64,000 nucleotides of DNA from NCBI RefSeq assembly GCF_040869045.1, contig NC_090323.1, positions 153,222,426 through 153,286,425 of the forward strand, written 5' to 3'. The position numbers and the translations under genes were made by a program. This DNA is from Eurosta solidaginis. Its lineage: Eukaryota; Arthropoda; Insecta; Diptera; Tephritidae. Shown here piece by piece: positions 34,215 through 45,930 of the stretch (position 1 is the stretch's first letter; every line of letters begins with the position of its first letter). Under the pieces are notes generated by a model, which had not been told where the DNA came from, did no database searches, and saw only the letters and a list, made by a program, of their open reading frames with translations.

Positions 34215-35290
34215 CGAGACCCATATCGCCCGATATCTCTCCTGGTGGCAGAAGACAAGGCATTTGAAACTGTTCTACTCTTTTATTTCACCGCAAAATT
34301 AGCTTTTGATCCACGTGCATGCCTTTCGAAAATTACATACGCCACCCCCCGCGCTGAATGCCTTCAATATAACAAATTGGGTATTGAACCAAGAACCAAA
34401 CACAGCGAAGTACTCGTAGATCTAAACTTATCAAAATTTTTTGGCATAATCAATCTTATCACGTATACTGCAAGGCTTGAAAAGGTTGAATATTCCGCCT
34501 AGCCTTATAAGGTGCACCGCAAATTGATGAGTAGTCGGTAGGCATTAGTTCAAATCAGGGATGTAACATCAAAACAACTACGAATGAAACATTGGCTGCC
34601 GCAGGGTGGTGTCCCATCCCCACTTCTGTTGAACTTTTACATATCAAAGTTCCGTTCAACACTCGAAGGAGTCTCTCACATTTTCCACGCGCATGCTCGC
34701 AGTAAATGTTGACAAATTTCCACCTCGATGGAAATACCTTACCGATTCTCTGGCATAATTGGCAAATATTGGGAGTGTCGTTTGATAATGACCTGAATTT
34801 CGATGAGCTTGCAATCGCAGTGGCATCTTAAACTCAGAGCCATATTAAAATCCTTAAGTTCCTCCCTGGTAGCACTTGGGGCAAACTTGGGGCGACTCCA
34901 ATATGTTCTTCGAGCCTAAGAGAAACCCGTGTTTGTAAGGGGTTGTTTTCTTATTGTCCCCAGAACATCATCTACTCAGTGAGGCGGGAATAATCTCATG
35001 AAAAGGCGGAATAAACAGTTTTGGTTATACTAACAGATAACTGATTAATTTCCCAGGAAGAACTACGGCACTCAGGTATAACTTGGGTCTAGATACGCCA
35101 ATATGTTTGAAATCGTACTTAGCCATTATCAACCCCGCCATGCGCAATGTATGCCCTGCATGTAATTTGTTCTCACCAATTATCTTTTAAATTGCAAATG
35201 TGGAACAAACACCTCTACGACCAACACCTCTCTGGTTAATTCTTATCGAAACTGCCATTTTCCTGATAGTTTCCCGCCTTCGGTCTCTCG
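34215..35290 (+). pseudogene. Jockey-like LINE, RT to C-terminal remnant
   Basis: Starts with DRDPYRPISLLVAEDKAFET, the RT fingers motif of jockey-clade proteins (YRPISLL). Then come LFYFTAKLAF, LDLSKFFGIINLITY (a decayed LDLSKAFDTVNH, with the catalytic-region Asp lost to Gly) and LPQGGVPSPLLLNFYISKFR (34590-34650). The YADD motif region is deleted. 34780-34900 shows a broken counterpart of the DQDLxF block, and 35090-35190 shows CLKSYLAIINPAMRNVCPAC, the C-terminal Cys/His region. Many stops and internal deletions. Same family as 4262-5155, opposite strand, covering more of the protein. Confidence 0.75.
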
Positions 35291-37058
35291 TGAGTTATTA
35301 ACAGTGATTGTAAAGCGTTTCCTTTACTATGAAGTCCTTGCTCTCAAAACGTCCCTGAAAAAATTAGAGGGAGTATGTATGCTATCAAAGCTAAGCATTA
35401 CCGAAGCCCTGTAAGCAATCTCAACGGCTGCTCTATATTCCATTTTGAACATTCCGTCTGTAGCCCTGGTGACAAAGATCATATCGTCTATGTCAGGTCC
35501 TCGTAGACCAGCCAGTTTAGTCATCACGGACCAGTCAGTTCAACTTAACATTGCCTGGGGTTAGAGGATATCGACGATAATTTTGAGCGATCGCGTCTAA
35601 TTTGGATTGGGGAAGCACTGCTACAAGAAGAAGAGTGATGGTGGGTGTGATTTTCTTAAGGCGCAGCTATTTAGTACCGATATTTCTCCAAGACCTCGTA
35701 CGCATATTCTCAGTACTCCATTTTACATCTGCCTATAAATATTTAATACAAATATCTATACAGACAGTAATAACGATTACACATATTCAGAATAAAAATT
35801 GATTACAGTTGGTCTGTAACAAAATCAACAAATAATAAAAGGCTTGTTGACTTTTTGCATAAAGATGCGCTCTGAATGCATTAAACGATGACGCTTTTCA
35901 ACAATCGATGAAAATCACTGAAACGATGCAATTCACTGCCTCTATTTTCACTTCAGTTGAAAGCACGCTTACTACTGGTTGGACGGACGGAACGTTGTGG
36001 TTTGTTGCTAATTTAAAATGCATAAAAGCAAAGTGCGCAAATAACTTGTAAAACATTGGACTTGGAAAGGCAGCGCTTACGAGAATTTATCATACCAATG
36101 CCCTTCTGACGGTAATAATAAACGATGATAGTAAAATATGCAGCAAGCAGCAATGAACAACAACAATAGCAACAAAAAATTATAATCGTTGCATGAAAAC
36201 AACATCAAAAAAAGCGTTACAGCATTTATCTTGCAGCAATTGCAGTTCGATTAATGTGAGCGAACGTTTTCATGTGACAGAAATGTGCCAATAGTTACGA
36301 GTATTTGAAGAGTTGCGGTAAGCAAGAGAATGCAAACATGATGCATATATTTTGAATGTGGATGAGGTGCATAATTTTACGTTTGTTGGCTTTGCTTTCA
36401 GAAAAGCGGAGCACAATGTTTGTTTTTGTGTTTCGATTGAGAATTAAGCATGGAAAATGTTATTTTATCAGCAAAGTATATTTTGGTTGCGGAGGGATTC
36501 AAGAAAACCCTTATATGGGTACAGAATGCCTCATCGAAATTCTCTACCAGAATATTTGAGTTGCATTTGGGGTCACTCAACCAAGATTCCAGATGTGAAT
36601 GCATGTGCATTGGTCTGATCGGTCCCGCATACAACTTAAAAAAGTAAAAAAATACTTATCTTGTATTTGAAGCTTATTCGACTCCTTAAAATAAAACATC
36701 CGGTTTTTTAAATGATTCTCCTTCGGAGATCAATCACATCCTTTCATAGTTTTGTATGAAAAGAAGCATAATTTATGGTGCTTTAACGCGACTAGCATGC
36801 AAAACTATGTGGAAGTAATTTCATAGCTTCTGAGAGTAGTCCCAAATCGATTTTACCATTTCGCTTGGTATGCAGAAGGAATAGTGTGTAATGTAGCGTT
36901 ACAGTAGTATGGGCCCAATGTATCTTCGCATGCGCCTTAATTTCACTACTACAAACTAACACAGTAAATATTAATCAGATGAGCAATGGGCAACAGGTGA
37001 TTATCCATCATCAGACTATCAATAGCCAATAGCAACTCATCCAAGTAATTATACATAC
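35291..37058. other. No gene seen
   Basis: Mostly unique AT-rich sequence with AACAACAAC-type runs near 36150. Open frames are short and unrecognised. Confidence 0.45.
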
Positions 37059-37163
37059 TGTAACGAATTTGCTTGCAAATCCTCTTATTTGCAATCCTCT
37101 GCTAAGTTCGAATCACCAAACTCTTGAATAAATAACTCCAATTTGTAATAATGCAAAATGGCC

Positions 37164-37169
37164 TTTATT
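37164..37169 (-). promoter_or_regulatory. Polyadenylation signal of the solo LTR
   Basis: AATAAA on the minus strand within TTTAATAAAGGCC, downstream of the initiator and upstream of the LTR end. Confidence 0.65.
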
Positions 37170-37350
37170 AAAGTACTTCACAATACACTCAAACTGTGCA
37201 ACGAATAGCTTGCTTAATAACCACACTGATTGATAGCTCAATGAAACTCTACTATTCAAAATAATACTGCTATTGCTCGCTAGATATCGTATTAATCGCA
37301 ACTGCTTGACAACTCAAATCAAACTGAATTACTTCTTACTCGCTTGCCCC

Positions 37351-37359
37351 GCTTTTATA
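37351..37359 (-). promoter_or_regulatory. TATA box of the solo LTR
   Basis: TATAAAAGC on the minus strand, 33-34 bp upstream of the A of the insect initiator TCAGTT at 37327-37322. The spacing is near the usual TATA-Inr distance. Confidence 0.65.
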
Positions 37360-37805
37360 GTTTACGCTGCATACTTCTAGGCTCTTCGATTTCCAGAACT
37401 TACTAGTTGTTTCGGCTACAAAATCGCCAGCCACAACTACGTGCACAAATTATTGCTCTCTCTTGTGACAACTCAGATAAGATATATGCATGAGTTTGTA
37501 GTTTACAGTCTCCCGCACACACATAAGCGTATAAGTAAATTCATCGGTGTGTGACATCTCATCTCTCGCTGCCTTGTATGTAAATGTTGCTCGTCGGAAT
37601 GTGTACATATGTGTAGACGCAATTATTGATTCGTTTATGTAGATACATAATGATTGAGTTATTGATGTGAATTCACGTCACTGCTTAGCATCGGCCTGGA
37701 GATGGCAGCACTCCTCAGTTTTGCTAATATTCGTAAAAATACATATATTTAATTCTACGCTGCTCCACAATTTTATGATCGACGCTATTATAAAGAAAAC
37801 AGATT

Positions 37806-38165
37806 CGGCGGCCCTAGTGTACTGATAGCGTACCCTCCCATCACACCGAAAGTTGAACCCAGGGCCTGTTAGAATCAACATCAAAATCTTAATAAAATAG
37901 TTATTTCAATTGGATATCTTATCTCTAAGCGAGGTCGCCCGTCAGCAGTGGTTTGGCAACCACTTCGAGTGTTTCATGGCAGTAAAGTTTTCCAGCGAAA
38001 ATTCAATTGCTTGCATGTGCCGCTCAGAAATGGCATTAAACGTGTAGATACCCTCCCACTAATTTGAAAGAAAAATCAAAAGGAGGACCACATTAATTAG
38101 AAGGGAAGATCGACGCAAATCCCCTGAGAGATAAAAAGCGGCTTGTATTTATTTATTCAAAGTCG
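37806..38165 (+). mobile_element. tRNA-derived SINE, copy S5
   Basis: Head GGCGGCCCTAGTGTACTGAT with a weak A box and AGTTGAACCCAGGGCC as B box. The body is well kept: AAGCGAGGTCGCCCGTCAGC, GGTTTGGCAACCACTTCGAG, GCAGTAAAGTTTTCCAGCG, CCGCTCAGAAATGGCATTAA, GACGCAAATCCCCTGAGAGA, and a TATTTATTTATT tail. The longest body among the copies here, useful as a reference for the internal deletion in S4. Confidence 0.75.
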
Positions 38166-39010
38166 CTTAGTCAGTTATGCGTCAATCAATGATGATGGGG
38201 AATCGCCAAGATTATCAACAGTCTCTTTAAGTTAGCGTTACCACTTCACTGACTGTTCAAGTGGAAGAGGATCCATGCTTCGGCATAGAAGCTTCTCCCA
38301 AATTGCCTGATAGACAATTTAAGCTGTAAGGGTGCTGCCTTGTTTTAGGTCTAGAGCCGCGATCTCCAACGAAGTGGAAGTATTCTATTTTAGCTTTATA
38401 GTCAGCTTATATAAATCCATAACGATAACGACTTCAGGCGAACCTACCTCGCTCTCTGGCCAGGTAGAGCAGATCGATTTTTCAGCATAAAAGGGCCTCT
38501 CTGCGATACTTTGAACTAACGCATACGAAAGAAGTAATAATGTACCGCCGAAGGTTATCGCCGAATAAGAAAACACCGCCAAAACTTAAATTTAATAGCT
38601 CTAGCTCCATCACCAAGACTCACATCCCTCTTGCTCCGCTGTTGGTACGCGACTCGTTATCCTCACAGGCGCTCTTGGCTACTCGGCCTTCAACTGTTTC
38701 CGCCCGCTATCGGTTTTCTACTTTCTACGTTTCACCTCATCGGAAGACTATTTATTCTCTGGCAGCGTTCGCTCTAAACCAGAGGTCGCCAGGTACTGAA
38801 ATAATCATTCGCGCTTATTTCACATACATATGTTATTATTCTCTTTCGGTAGGTAGTCGCTGAACAAGCAGAGTAGCAAATATAAAAAGAGGCTATTGTT
38901 ATTTTGCGCATTTTAAAAACATTATTCCAAAACAAACGCGCATTCGCATTATGCTACAATTGTTTAATGTCAGCAATATTTTTTATAAAAATTTGTATTT
39001 ATGAACTAAA
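38166..39010. other. No gene supported
   Basis: A 107-codon frame (38540-38863, start MYRRRLSPNKKTPPKLKFN) is Ser/Thr/Arg-rich and unrecognised. Nothing else is assignable. Confidence 0.4.
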
Positions 39011-39188
39011 ATATCGGCGCGGCGGCAGCGGCGGCGGCGTGCGGCGCGTTACTATATATATTTATTGTTCATGTCGAAAATTGGTTGGATATGGTCGAAA
39101 GTGGTATCAAGAGATGCGCATTACTGTCAGTTATAAGAAACTTATCGCGAAATTTAACTCATTCTAACTGTTCAAAAGTTATTGAAAA
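39011..39188 (-). mobile_element. Repeat X, end fragment left of the nest
   Basis: Reverse complement of about 26590-26800 of the complete X: ATATCGGCGCGGCGGC, TTCATGTCGAAAATTGG, GATATGGTCGAAAG, AGTTATAAGAAAC, then TCAAAAGTTATTGAAAAA at the junction. The next X bases (ACAGGCGCTTTAAATG) appear only at 52195 and 57198, so B1 and A2 split this X copy. The terminal 70 or so bases of X are missing at the left. Confidence 0.8.
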
Positions 39189-39299
39189 ACAAGTAAGGAA
39201 GGTTAAGTTCGGGTGTAACCGAACATTACATACTCAGTTGAGAGCTATGGTGACAACATAAGGGAAAATAACCATGTAGGAAAATGAACCGAGGGAAAC

Positions 39300-41510
39300 C
39301 CTGGAATGTGTTTGTATGACATGTGTATCAAATGAAAGGCATTAAAGAGTATTTTATGAGGGAGTGGGCCATAGTTCTACAGGTGGACGCCATTTAGGGA
39401 TATAGCCATAAAGATGGATCAGGGCTGACTCTAGAATGCGTTTGTACGATATGGGTATCAAATGAAAGGTGTTAATGAGTATTTTAAAAGGGAGTAATCC
39501 TTAGTTCCATAGGTGGACGCCGTTTCGAGATATCGCCATAAAGGTGGACCAGGGGTGACCCTAGAATTTGTTTGTACAATATGGGTATCAAATGAAAGGT
39601 GTTAAAGAGTATTTTATGAGGGAGTGGGCCATAGTTCTATAGGTGGACGCCATTTAGGGATATAGCCATAAAGGTGGATCAGGGTTGACTCTAGAATGCG
39701 TTTGTACGATATGGGTATCAAATGAAAGATGTTAATGAGTATTTTAAAAGGGAGTAATCCTTAGTTCCATAGGTGGACGCCGTTTCGAGATACCGCCATA
39801 AAGGTGGACCAGGGGTGACCCTAGAATTTGTTTGTACAACATAGGTATCAAAAGAAAGGTGTTAATGAGTATTTTAAAAGGGAGTAATCCTTAGTTCCAT
39901 AGGTGGACGCCGTTTCGAGATATCGCCATAAAGGTGGACCAGGGGTGACCCTAGAATTTGTTTGTACAATATGGGTATCAAAAGAAAGGTGTTAATGAGT
40001 ATTTTAAAAGGGAGTGATGCTTAGCTCCACAGGTGGACGCCGTTTCGAGATATCGCCATAAAGGTGGACCAGGTGTGACCTTAGAATTTGTTTGTACGAT
40101 ATGGGTATCAAATTAAAGGTATTAAGGAGGGTTTTAAAAGGGAGTGGTGGTAGTTGTATAGGTGGTCGCCTTTTCGGGATATCGCCATAAAGGTGGACCA
40201 GGGGTGACTCTAGAATGCGTTTGTACGATTTGGGTATCAAATGAAAGGTGCTAATGAGTATTTTAAAACGGAGTAATCCTTAGTTCCATAGGTGGACGCC
40301 GTTTCGAGATATCGCCATAAAGGTGGACCAGGGGTGACCCTAGAATTTGTTTGTACAATATGGGTATCAAAAGAAAGGTGTTAATGAGTATTTTAAAAGG
40401 GAGTAATTCTTAGTTCCACAGGTAGACGCCGTTTCGAGATATCGCCACAAAGGTGGACCAGGTGTGACCCTAGAATTTGTTTGTACAATATTGGTATCAA
40501 AAGAAAGGTGTTAATGAGTATTTTAAAAGGGATTGATGCTTAGTTCCACATGTGGACGCCGTTTCGAGATATCGCCATAAAGGTGGACCAGGTGTGCCCC
40601 TCGAATGCGTTTGTACAATATGGGTATCAAATGAAAGATGTTAATGAGTATTTTAAAAGGGAGCAATCCTTAGTTCCATAGGTGGACGCCGTTTCGAGAT
40701 ATCGCCATAAAGGTGGACCAGGGGTGACCCTAGAATTTGTTTGTATAATATGGGTATCAAAAGAAAGGTGTTAATGAGTATTTTAAAAGGGAGTAATCCT
40801 TAGTTCCATAGGTGGACGCCGTTTCGAGATATCGCCATAAAGGTGGACCAGGGGTGACCCTAGAATTTGTTTGTACAATATGGGTATCAAAAGAAAGGTG
40901 TTAATGAGTATTTTAAAAGGGAGTGATGCTTAGTTCCAGAGGTGAACACCGTTTCGAGATATCGCCATAAAGGTGGACCAGGGGTGACTCTAGAATGCGT
41001 TTGTACGATAAGGGTATCAAATGAAAGGTGTTAATGCGTATTTTAAAAGGGAGTAATCCTTAGTTCCATAGGTGGACGCAGTTTTGAGATATCGCCATAA
41101 AGGTGGACCAGGGGTGACCCTAGAATTTGTTTGTACGATATGGGTATCAAATGAAAGGTGTTAATGAGTATTTTAAAAGGGAGTAATCCTTAGTTCCATA
41201 GGTGGACGCCGTTTCGAGATACCGCCATAAAGGTGGACCAGGGGTGACCCTAGAATTTGTTTGTACAATATGGGTATCAAAAGAAAGGTGTTAATGAGTA
41301 TTTTAAAAGGGAGTGGGCCTTAGTTCTATAGGTGGACGCCGTTTCGAATATCGCCATAAAGGTGGACCAGGGGTGACTCTAGAATGTGTTTGTACGATAT
41401 GGGTATCAAATTAAAGGTATTAATGAGAGTTTTAAAAGGGAGTGGTGGTAGTTGTATATGTGAAGGCTTTTTCCAGATCGCGACAAAAATGTGGACCAGG
41501 GTGACCCAGA
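39300..41510 (+). repeat. 130-bp minisatellite of B1 (about 17 units)
   Basis: Unit landmarks: TTTGTACGATATGGGTATCA, TATTTTAAAAGGGAGT, TAGGTGGACGCCGTTTCGAG, ATATCGCCATAAAGGTGGAC. GAATTTG/ACAATATG/AAAAGAAAG-type units often alternate with GAATGCG/ACGATATG/AAATGAAAG-type units, suggesting a dimeric (260-bp) amplification step. The last unit (41380-41510) is diverged. Confidence 0.9.
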
Positions 41511-41899
41511 ACATCATCTGTTGGATACCGCTAATTTATTTATATATGTAATACCTGCCAAGATTTTAAGGGTTTTTTATTTCGCCCTGCGGAGATTTTT
41601 CATTTTCTTCTACTTAATATGGTAGGTGTCACAACCATTTTATAAAGCTTTTTCTAAAGTTATATTTCGTGTCAATAAATCAATCCAATTTCCTCACCAT
41701 GTTTCATCCCTTTTTTCGTATTTGGTATAGAATTATGGCATTTTTTTCATTTTTCGTAATTTTCGATATCGAAAAAGTGGGCGTGGTCATTGTCGGATTT
41801 CGTTCATTTTTCATACCAAAATAAAGTGAGTTGAAGTAAGTACGTGAACTAAGTTCATTAAAGATATGTCGATTTTTGCTCAAGTTATCGTTTTAACGG

Positions 41900-42982
41900 C
41901 CATGCGGAAGGACAGACGAACGACAGTGTATAAAAACTGGGCGTGGCATCAACCGATTTCGCCCGTTTTCACAGAAAACAGTTAACATCATAAAATCTAT
42001 GCACCTACCAAATTTCAAAAGGATTGGTTAATTTTTGTTCGACTTATGGCGTTAAAAGTATCCTAGACAAATTAAATGAAAAAGGGCGGAGTAACGCCCA
42101 TTTTGAAATTTTCTTTTAGTTTGTATTTTGTTGCACCATGTCATTACTGGAGTTGAATGTTGACATAATTTACTTATATACTGTAAATATATTAAATTTT
42201 TTGTTAAAATTTTACTTTAGAAAAAATTTTTTTTTAAAAGTGGGCGTGGTCCTTCTCCGATTTTGCTAATTTTTATTAGGCGTACATATAGTAACAGGAG
42301 TAACGTCCCTGCCAAATTTCATCATGATATCTTCAACGACTGACAAATTACAGCTTGCAAAAGTTTTAAATTACCTTCTTTTAAAAGTGGGCGGTGCCAC
42401 GCCCATTGTCCAAAATTTTACTAGTTTTCTATTCTGCGTCATAAATTCAACTCATCTACCAAGTTTCGTCGCTTTATCTGTCTTTGGTAATGAATTATCG
42501 CACTTTTTCGGTTTTACGAAATTTCGGTATCGAAAAAGTGGGCGTGGTTATAGTCCGATATCGTTCATTTTAAATAGCGATCTGAGATGAGTGCTTAGGA
42601 ACCTACATACCAAATTTCATCAAGTTACCTCAAAATTTACTCAAGTTATCGTGTTAAGGGCCATGCGGAAGGACAAACGGACGACTGTGTATAAAAACTG
42701 GGCGTGGCATCAAGCGATTTCGCCCGTTTTCATAGAAAACAGTTAGCATCATAAAATGTATGCCACTACCAAATTTCAAAAGGATTGGTTAATTTTTGTT
42801 CGACTTATGGCGTTAAAAGTATCCTAGACAAATTAAATGAAAAAGGGCGGAGCCACGCCCATTTTGAAATTTTCTTTTATTTTTGTATTTTGTTGCACCA
42901 TTTCATTACTGGAGTTGAATGTTGACATAATTTACTTATATACTGTAAAGATATTAAATTTTTTGTTAAAATTTAACTTTAA
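41900..42982 (+). repeat. 761-bp internal tandem duplication in B1
   Basis: CCATGCGGAAGGACA occurs at 41900 and again at 42661. The sequence following both is nearly the same until A1 interrupts the second copy at 42982; it continues after A1 at 47275. The junction (about 42640-42660) falls in a motif present in both internal blocks of every element (TCAAGTTATCGTGTTAA), so unequal exchange between the blocks is the likely cause. Confidence 0.8.
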
Positions 42983-43074
42983 ACAAGTAAGGAAGGCTAA
43001 GTTCGGGTGTAACCGAACATAACATACTCAGTTGAGAGCTATGGAGACAAAATAAGGAAAATCAATCTGGGGTA

Positions 43075-45930
43075 ACCCTGGAATGTGGTTGTATAACATG
43101 TGTATCAAATGAAAGGTATTAAAGAGTATTTTAAGAGAGAGTAGGCCATAGTTCTATGGATGAACGCCATTTAGGGATATCGCCATAAAGGTAGACCAGG
43201 GCTGACTCTAGAATTTGTTTGTACGATATGGGTATCAAATGAAAGGTGTTACTGAGCATTTTAAGAGGGAGTGGGCCTTAGGTCTATCGGTGGACGCCTT
43301 TTCGAGATGTCCCCATTAAGGTGGACCAGGGGTGATTCTATAATGTGTTTGTACGATATGGGTATCAAATGAAAGCTGTTAATGAGTATTTTGAAAAGGA
43401 GTGATCCTTAGTTCCATAGGTGGACGCCGTTTCGAGATATCGCCATAAAGGTGGACCAGGGGTGTCTCTAGAATGTGTTTGTACGATATGGGAATCAAAT
43501 GAAAGGTGTTACTGAGCATTTTAAGAGGGAGTGTGCATTAGGTCTATAGGTGGACGCCTTTTCGAGATATCGCCATTAGGGTGGGCCAGGGGTGACTCTA
43601 GAATGTTTGTACGGTATGGGTATCAAACGAAAGGTGTTACTGAGCATTTTAAGAGGGAGTGGGCATGAGGTCTATAGGTGGACGCCTTTTCGAGATATCG
43701 TCATTAGGGTGGGCCAGGGGTGACTCTAGAATGTGTTTGTACGATATGTGCATCAAACGTAAGGTGTTACTGAGCATTTTAAGAGGGAGTGGGCATTAGG
43801 TCTATAGGTGGACGCCTTTTCGAGATATCGCCATTAGGGTGGGCCAGGGGTGACTCTAGAATGTGTTTGTACGATATGGGTATCAAATGAAAGGTGGTAA
43901 TGAGTATTTTAAAAGGGAGTAATCCTTAGTTCTATAGGTGGACGCCTTTTCGAGATATCGCCATTAGGGTGGGCCAGGGTGACTCTAGAATGTGTTTGTA
44001 CGATATGTGCATCAAACGAAAGGTGTTACTGAGCATTTTAAGAGGGAGTGGGCATTAGGTCTATAGGTGGACGCCCTATCGAGATATCGCCATTAGGGTG
44101 GGCCAGGGGTGACTCTAGAATGTTTGTACGATATGGGTATCAAACGAAAGGTGTTACTGAGCATTTTAAGAGGGAGTGGGCATTAGGTCTATAGGTGGAC
44201 GCCTTTTAGAGATATCGCCATTAGGGTGGGCCAGGGGTGACTCTAGAATGTGTTTGTACGATATGGGTATCAAATGAAAGGTGGTAATGAGTATTTTAAA
44301 AGGGAGTAATCCTTAGTTCTATAGGTGGACGCCCTTTCGAGATATCGTCATTAGGGTGGGCCAGGGGTGACTCTAGAATGTGTTGGTACGATATGTGCAT
44401 CAAACGAAAGGTGTTACTGAGCATTTTAAGAGGGAGTGGGCATTAGGTCTATAGGTGGACGCCCTTTCGAGATATCGCCATTAGGGTGGGCCAGGGGTGA
44501 CTCTAGAATGTTTGTACGATATGGGTATCAAACGAAAGGTGTTACTGAGCATTTTAAGAGGGAGTGGGCATTAGGTCTATAGGTGGACGCCTTTTCGAGA
44601 TATCGCCATTAGGGTGGGCCAGGGTGACTCTAGAATGTGTTTGTACGATATGGGTATCAAATGAAAGGTGGTAATGTGTATTTTAAAAGGGAGTAATCCT
44701 TAGTTCTATAGGTGGACGCCTTTTCGAGATATCGCCATAAAGCTGGACCAAGGGTGACTCTAGAATGTTTGTACGGTATGGGTATCAAACGAAAGGTGTT
44801 ACTGAGCATTTTAAGAGGGAGTGGGCATTAGGTCTATAGGTGGACGCCTTTTCGAGATATCGCCATTAGGGTGGGCCAGGGTGACTCTAGAATGTGTTTG
44901 TACGATATGGGTATCAAATGAAAGGTGGTAATGAGTATTTTAAAAGGGAGTAATCCATAGTTCTATAGGGAGTGGGCATTAGGTCTATAGGTGGACGCCT
45001 TTTCGAGATATCGCCATTAGGGTGGGACAGGGGTGACTCTAGAATGTTTGTACGATATGGGTATCAAACGAAAGGTGTTACTGAGCATTTTAAGAGGAAG
45101 TGGACATTAGGTCTATAGGTGGACGCCTTTTCGAGATATCGCCATTAGGGTGGGCCAGGGGTGACTCTAGAATGATTGTACGATATGGGTATCAAACGAA
45201 AGGTGTTACTGAGCATTTTAAGAGGGAGTGGACATTAGGTCTATAGGTGGACGCCTTTTCGAGATATCGCCATTAGGGTGGGCCAGGGTGACTCTAGAAT
45301 GTGTTTGTACGATATGGGTATCAAATGAAAGGTGGTAATGAGTATTTTAAAAGGGAGTAATCCTTAGTTCTATAGGTGGACGCCTTTTCGAAATATCGCC
45401 ATTAGGGTGGGCCAGGTGTGACTCTAGAATGTTTGTACGATATGGGTATCAAACGAAAGCTGTTACTGAGCATTTTAAGAGGGAGTGGGCATTAGGTCTA
45501 TAGGTGGACGCCTTTTCGAGATATCGCCATTAGGGTGGGCCAGGGGTGACTCTAGAATGTTTGTACGATATGGGTATCAAACGAAAGGTGTTACTGAGCA
45601 TTTTAAGAGGGAGTGGACACTAGGTCTATAGGTGGACGCCTTTTCGAGATATCGCCATTAGGGTGGGCCAGGGGTGACTAGAATGTTTGTACGATATGGG
45701 TATCAAACGAAAGGTGTTACTGAGCATTTTAAGAGGGAGGGGGCATTAGGTCTATAGGTGGACGCCTTTTCGAGATATCGCCATTAGGGTGGGACAGGGG
45801 TGACTCTGATATGTTTTTGTACGATATGGATATCAAATTAAAGGTATTAATGAGGGTTTTAAAAGCGAGTGGCCCTTAGATGTATATGTGAAGGCGTTCT
45901 CGCGATATCGACCAAAATGTGGACCAGGTG
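43075..45930 (+). repeat. 126-130-bp minisatellite of A1 (about 22 units)
   Basis: Two main unit types. Type 1 has AAACGAAAGGTGTTACTGAG and GGGCATTAGG; type 2 has AAATGAAAGGTGGTAATGAG and AATCCTTAG. Type 2 recurs near 43865, 44250, 44637, 44895 and 45300, mostly every third unit, so a trimer of about 386 bp has been amplified. One unit is rearranged near 44960. Confidence 0.9.

Larger units (their letters stand above)
37059..37680 (-). mobile_element. Solo LTR
   Basis: Bounded on the plus strand by TGTAACGAATT (37059) and GAATTCACGTCA (to 37680), i.e. TG...CA with an imperfect inverted GAATT end. On the minus strand it has promoter and RNA-processing signals in LTR order: TATAAAAGC (37359-37351), TCAGTT initiator (37327-37322), then AATAAA (37169-37164) about 105 bp before the ACA end. 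No PBS, gag or pol lies next to it, so only one LTR remains. The right boundary is less certain and no matching 4-5 bp target duplication is visible (ATAC versus CTGC). Gypsy or BEL origin is not decided. Confidence 0.65.
39189..42982 (+). mobile_element. Helentron-like element B1, first segment
   Basis: ACAAGTAAGG start at 39189, hairpin 39207-39224 (GTTCGG, GTGTAA, CCGAAC), ATACTCAGTTGAG subterminal repeat, then 16-17 tandem units of 130 bp (39300-41510). The non-repetitive body follows, with GTGGGCGTGG and TTTTCGATATCGAAAA blocks. Unlike the other copies, the body has a 761-bp tandem duplication (41900-42660 repeated from 42661). It is interrupted at 42982 by A1 and resumes at 47275. No protein is encoded; the open frames are reading through minisatellite units. 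Confidence 0.85.

Noticed and set aside
34004..34258. Ser/Thr/Pro-rich frames over G-rich hexamer tracts here and at 23318-23593 and 16591-16806
   Set aside because: Low-complexity translation of simple sequence.
37806..37880. A tRNA pseudogene on its own
   Set aside because: The downstream body matches the other SINE copies, so it is the SINE head.
40004..40240. Minus-strand frames with repeating VHLYGDI...KRRPP, also at 41326-41517, 55150-55386 and 55668-55931
   Set aside because: These read across 130-bp minisatellite units. The length is not a multiple of three, so the frame breaks every few units.
39300..41510. CRISPR-like regular repetition
   Set aside because: 130-bp units are directly adjacent with no unique spacers, in a eukaryotic transposon context.
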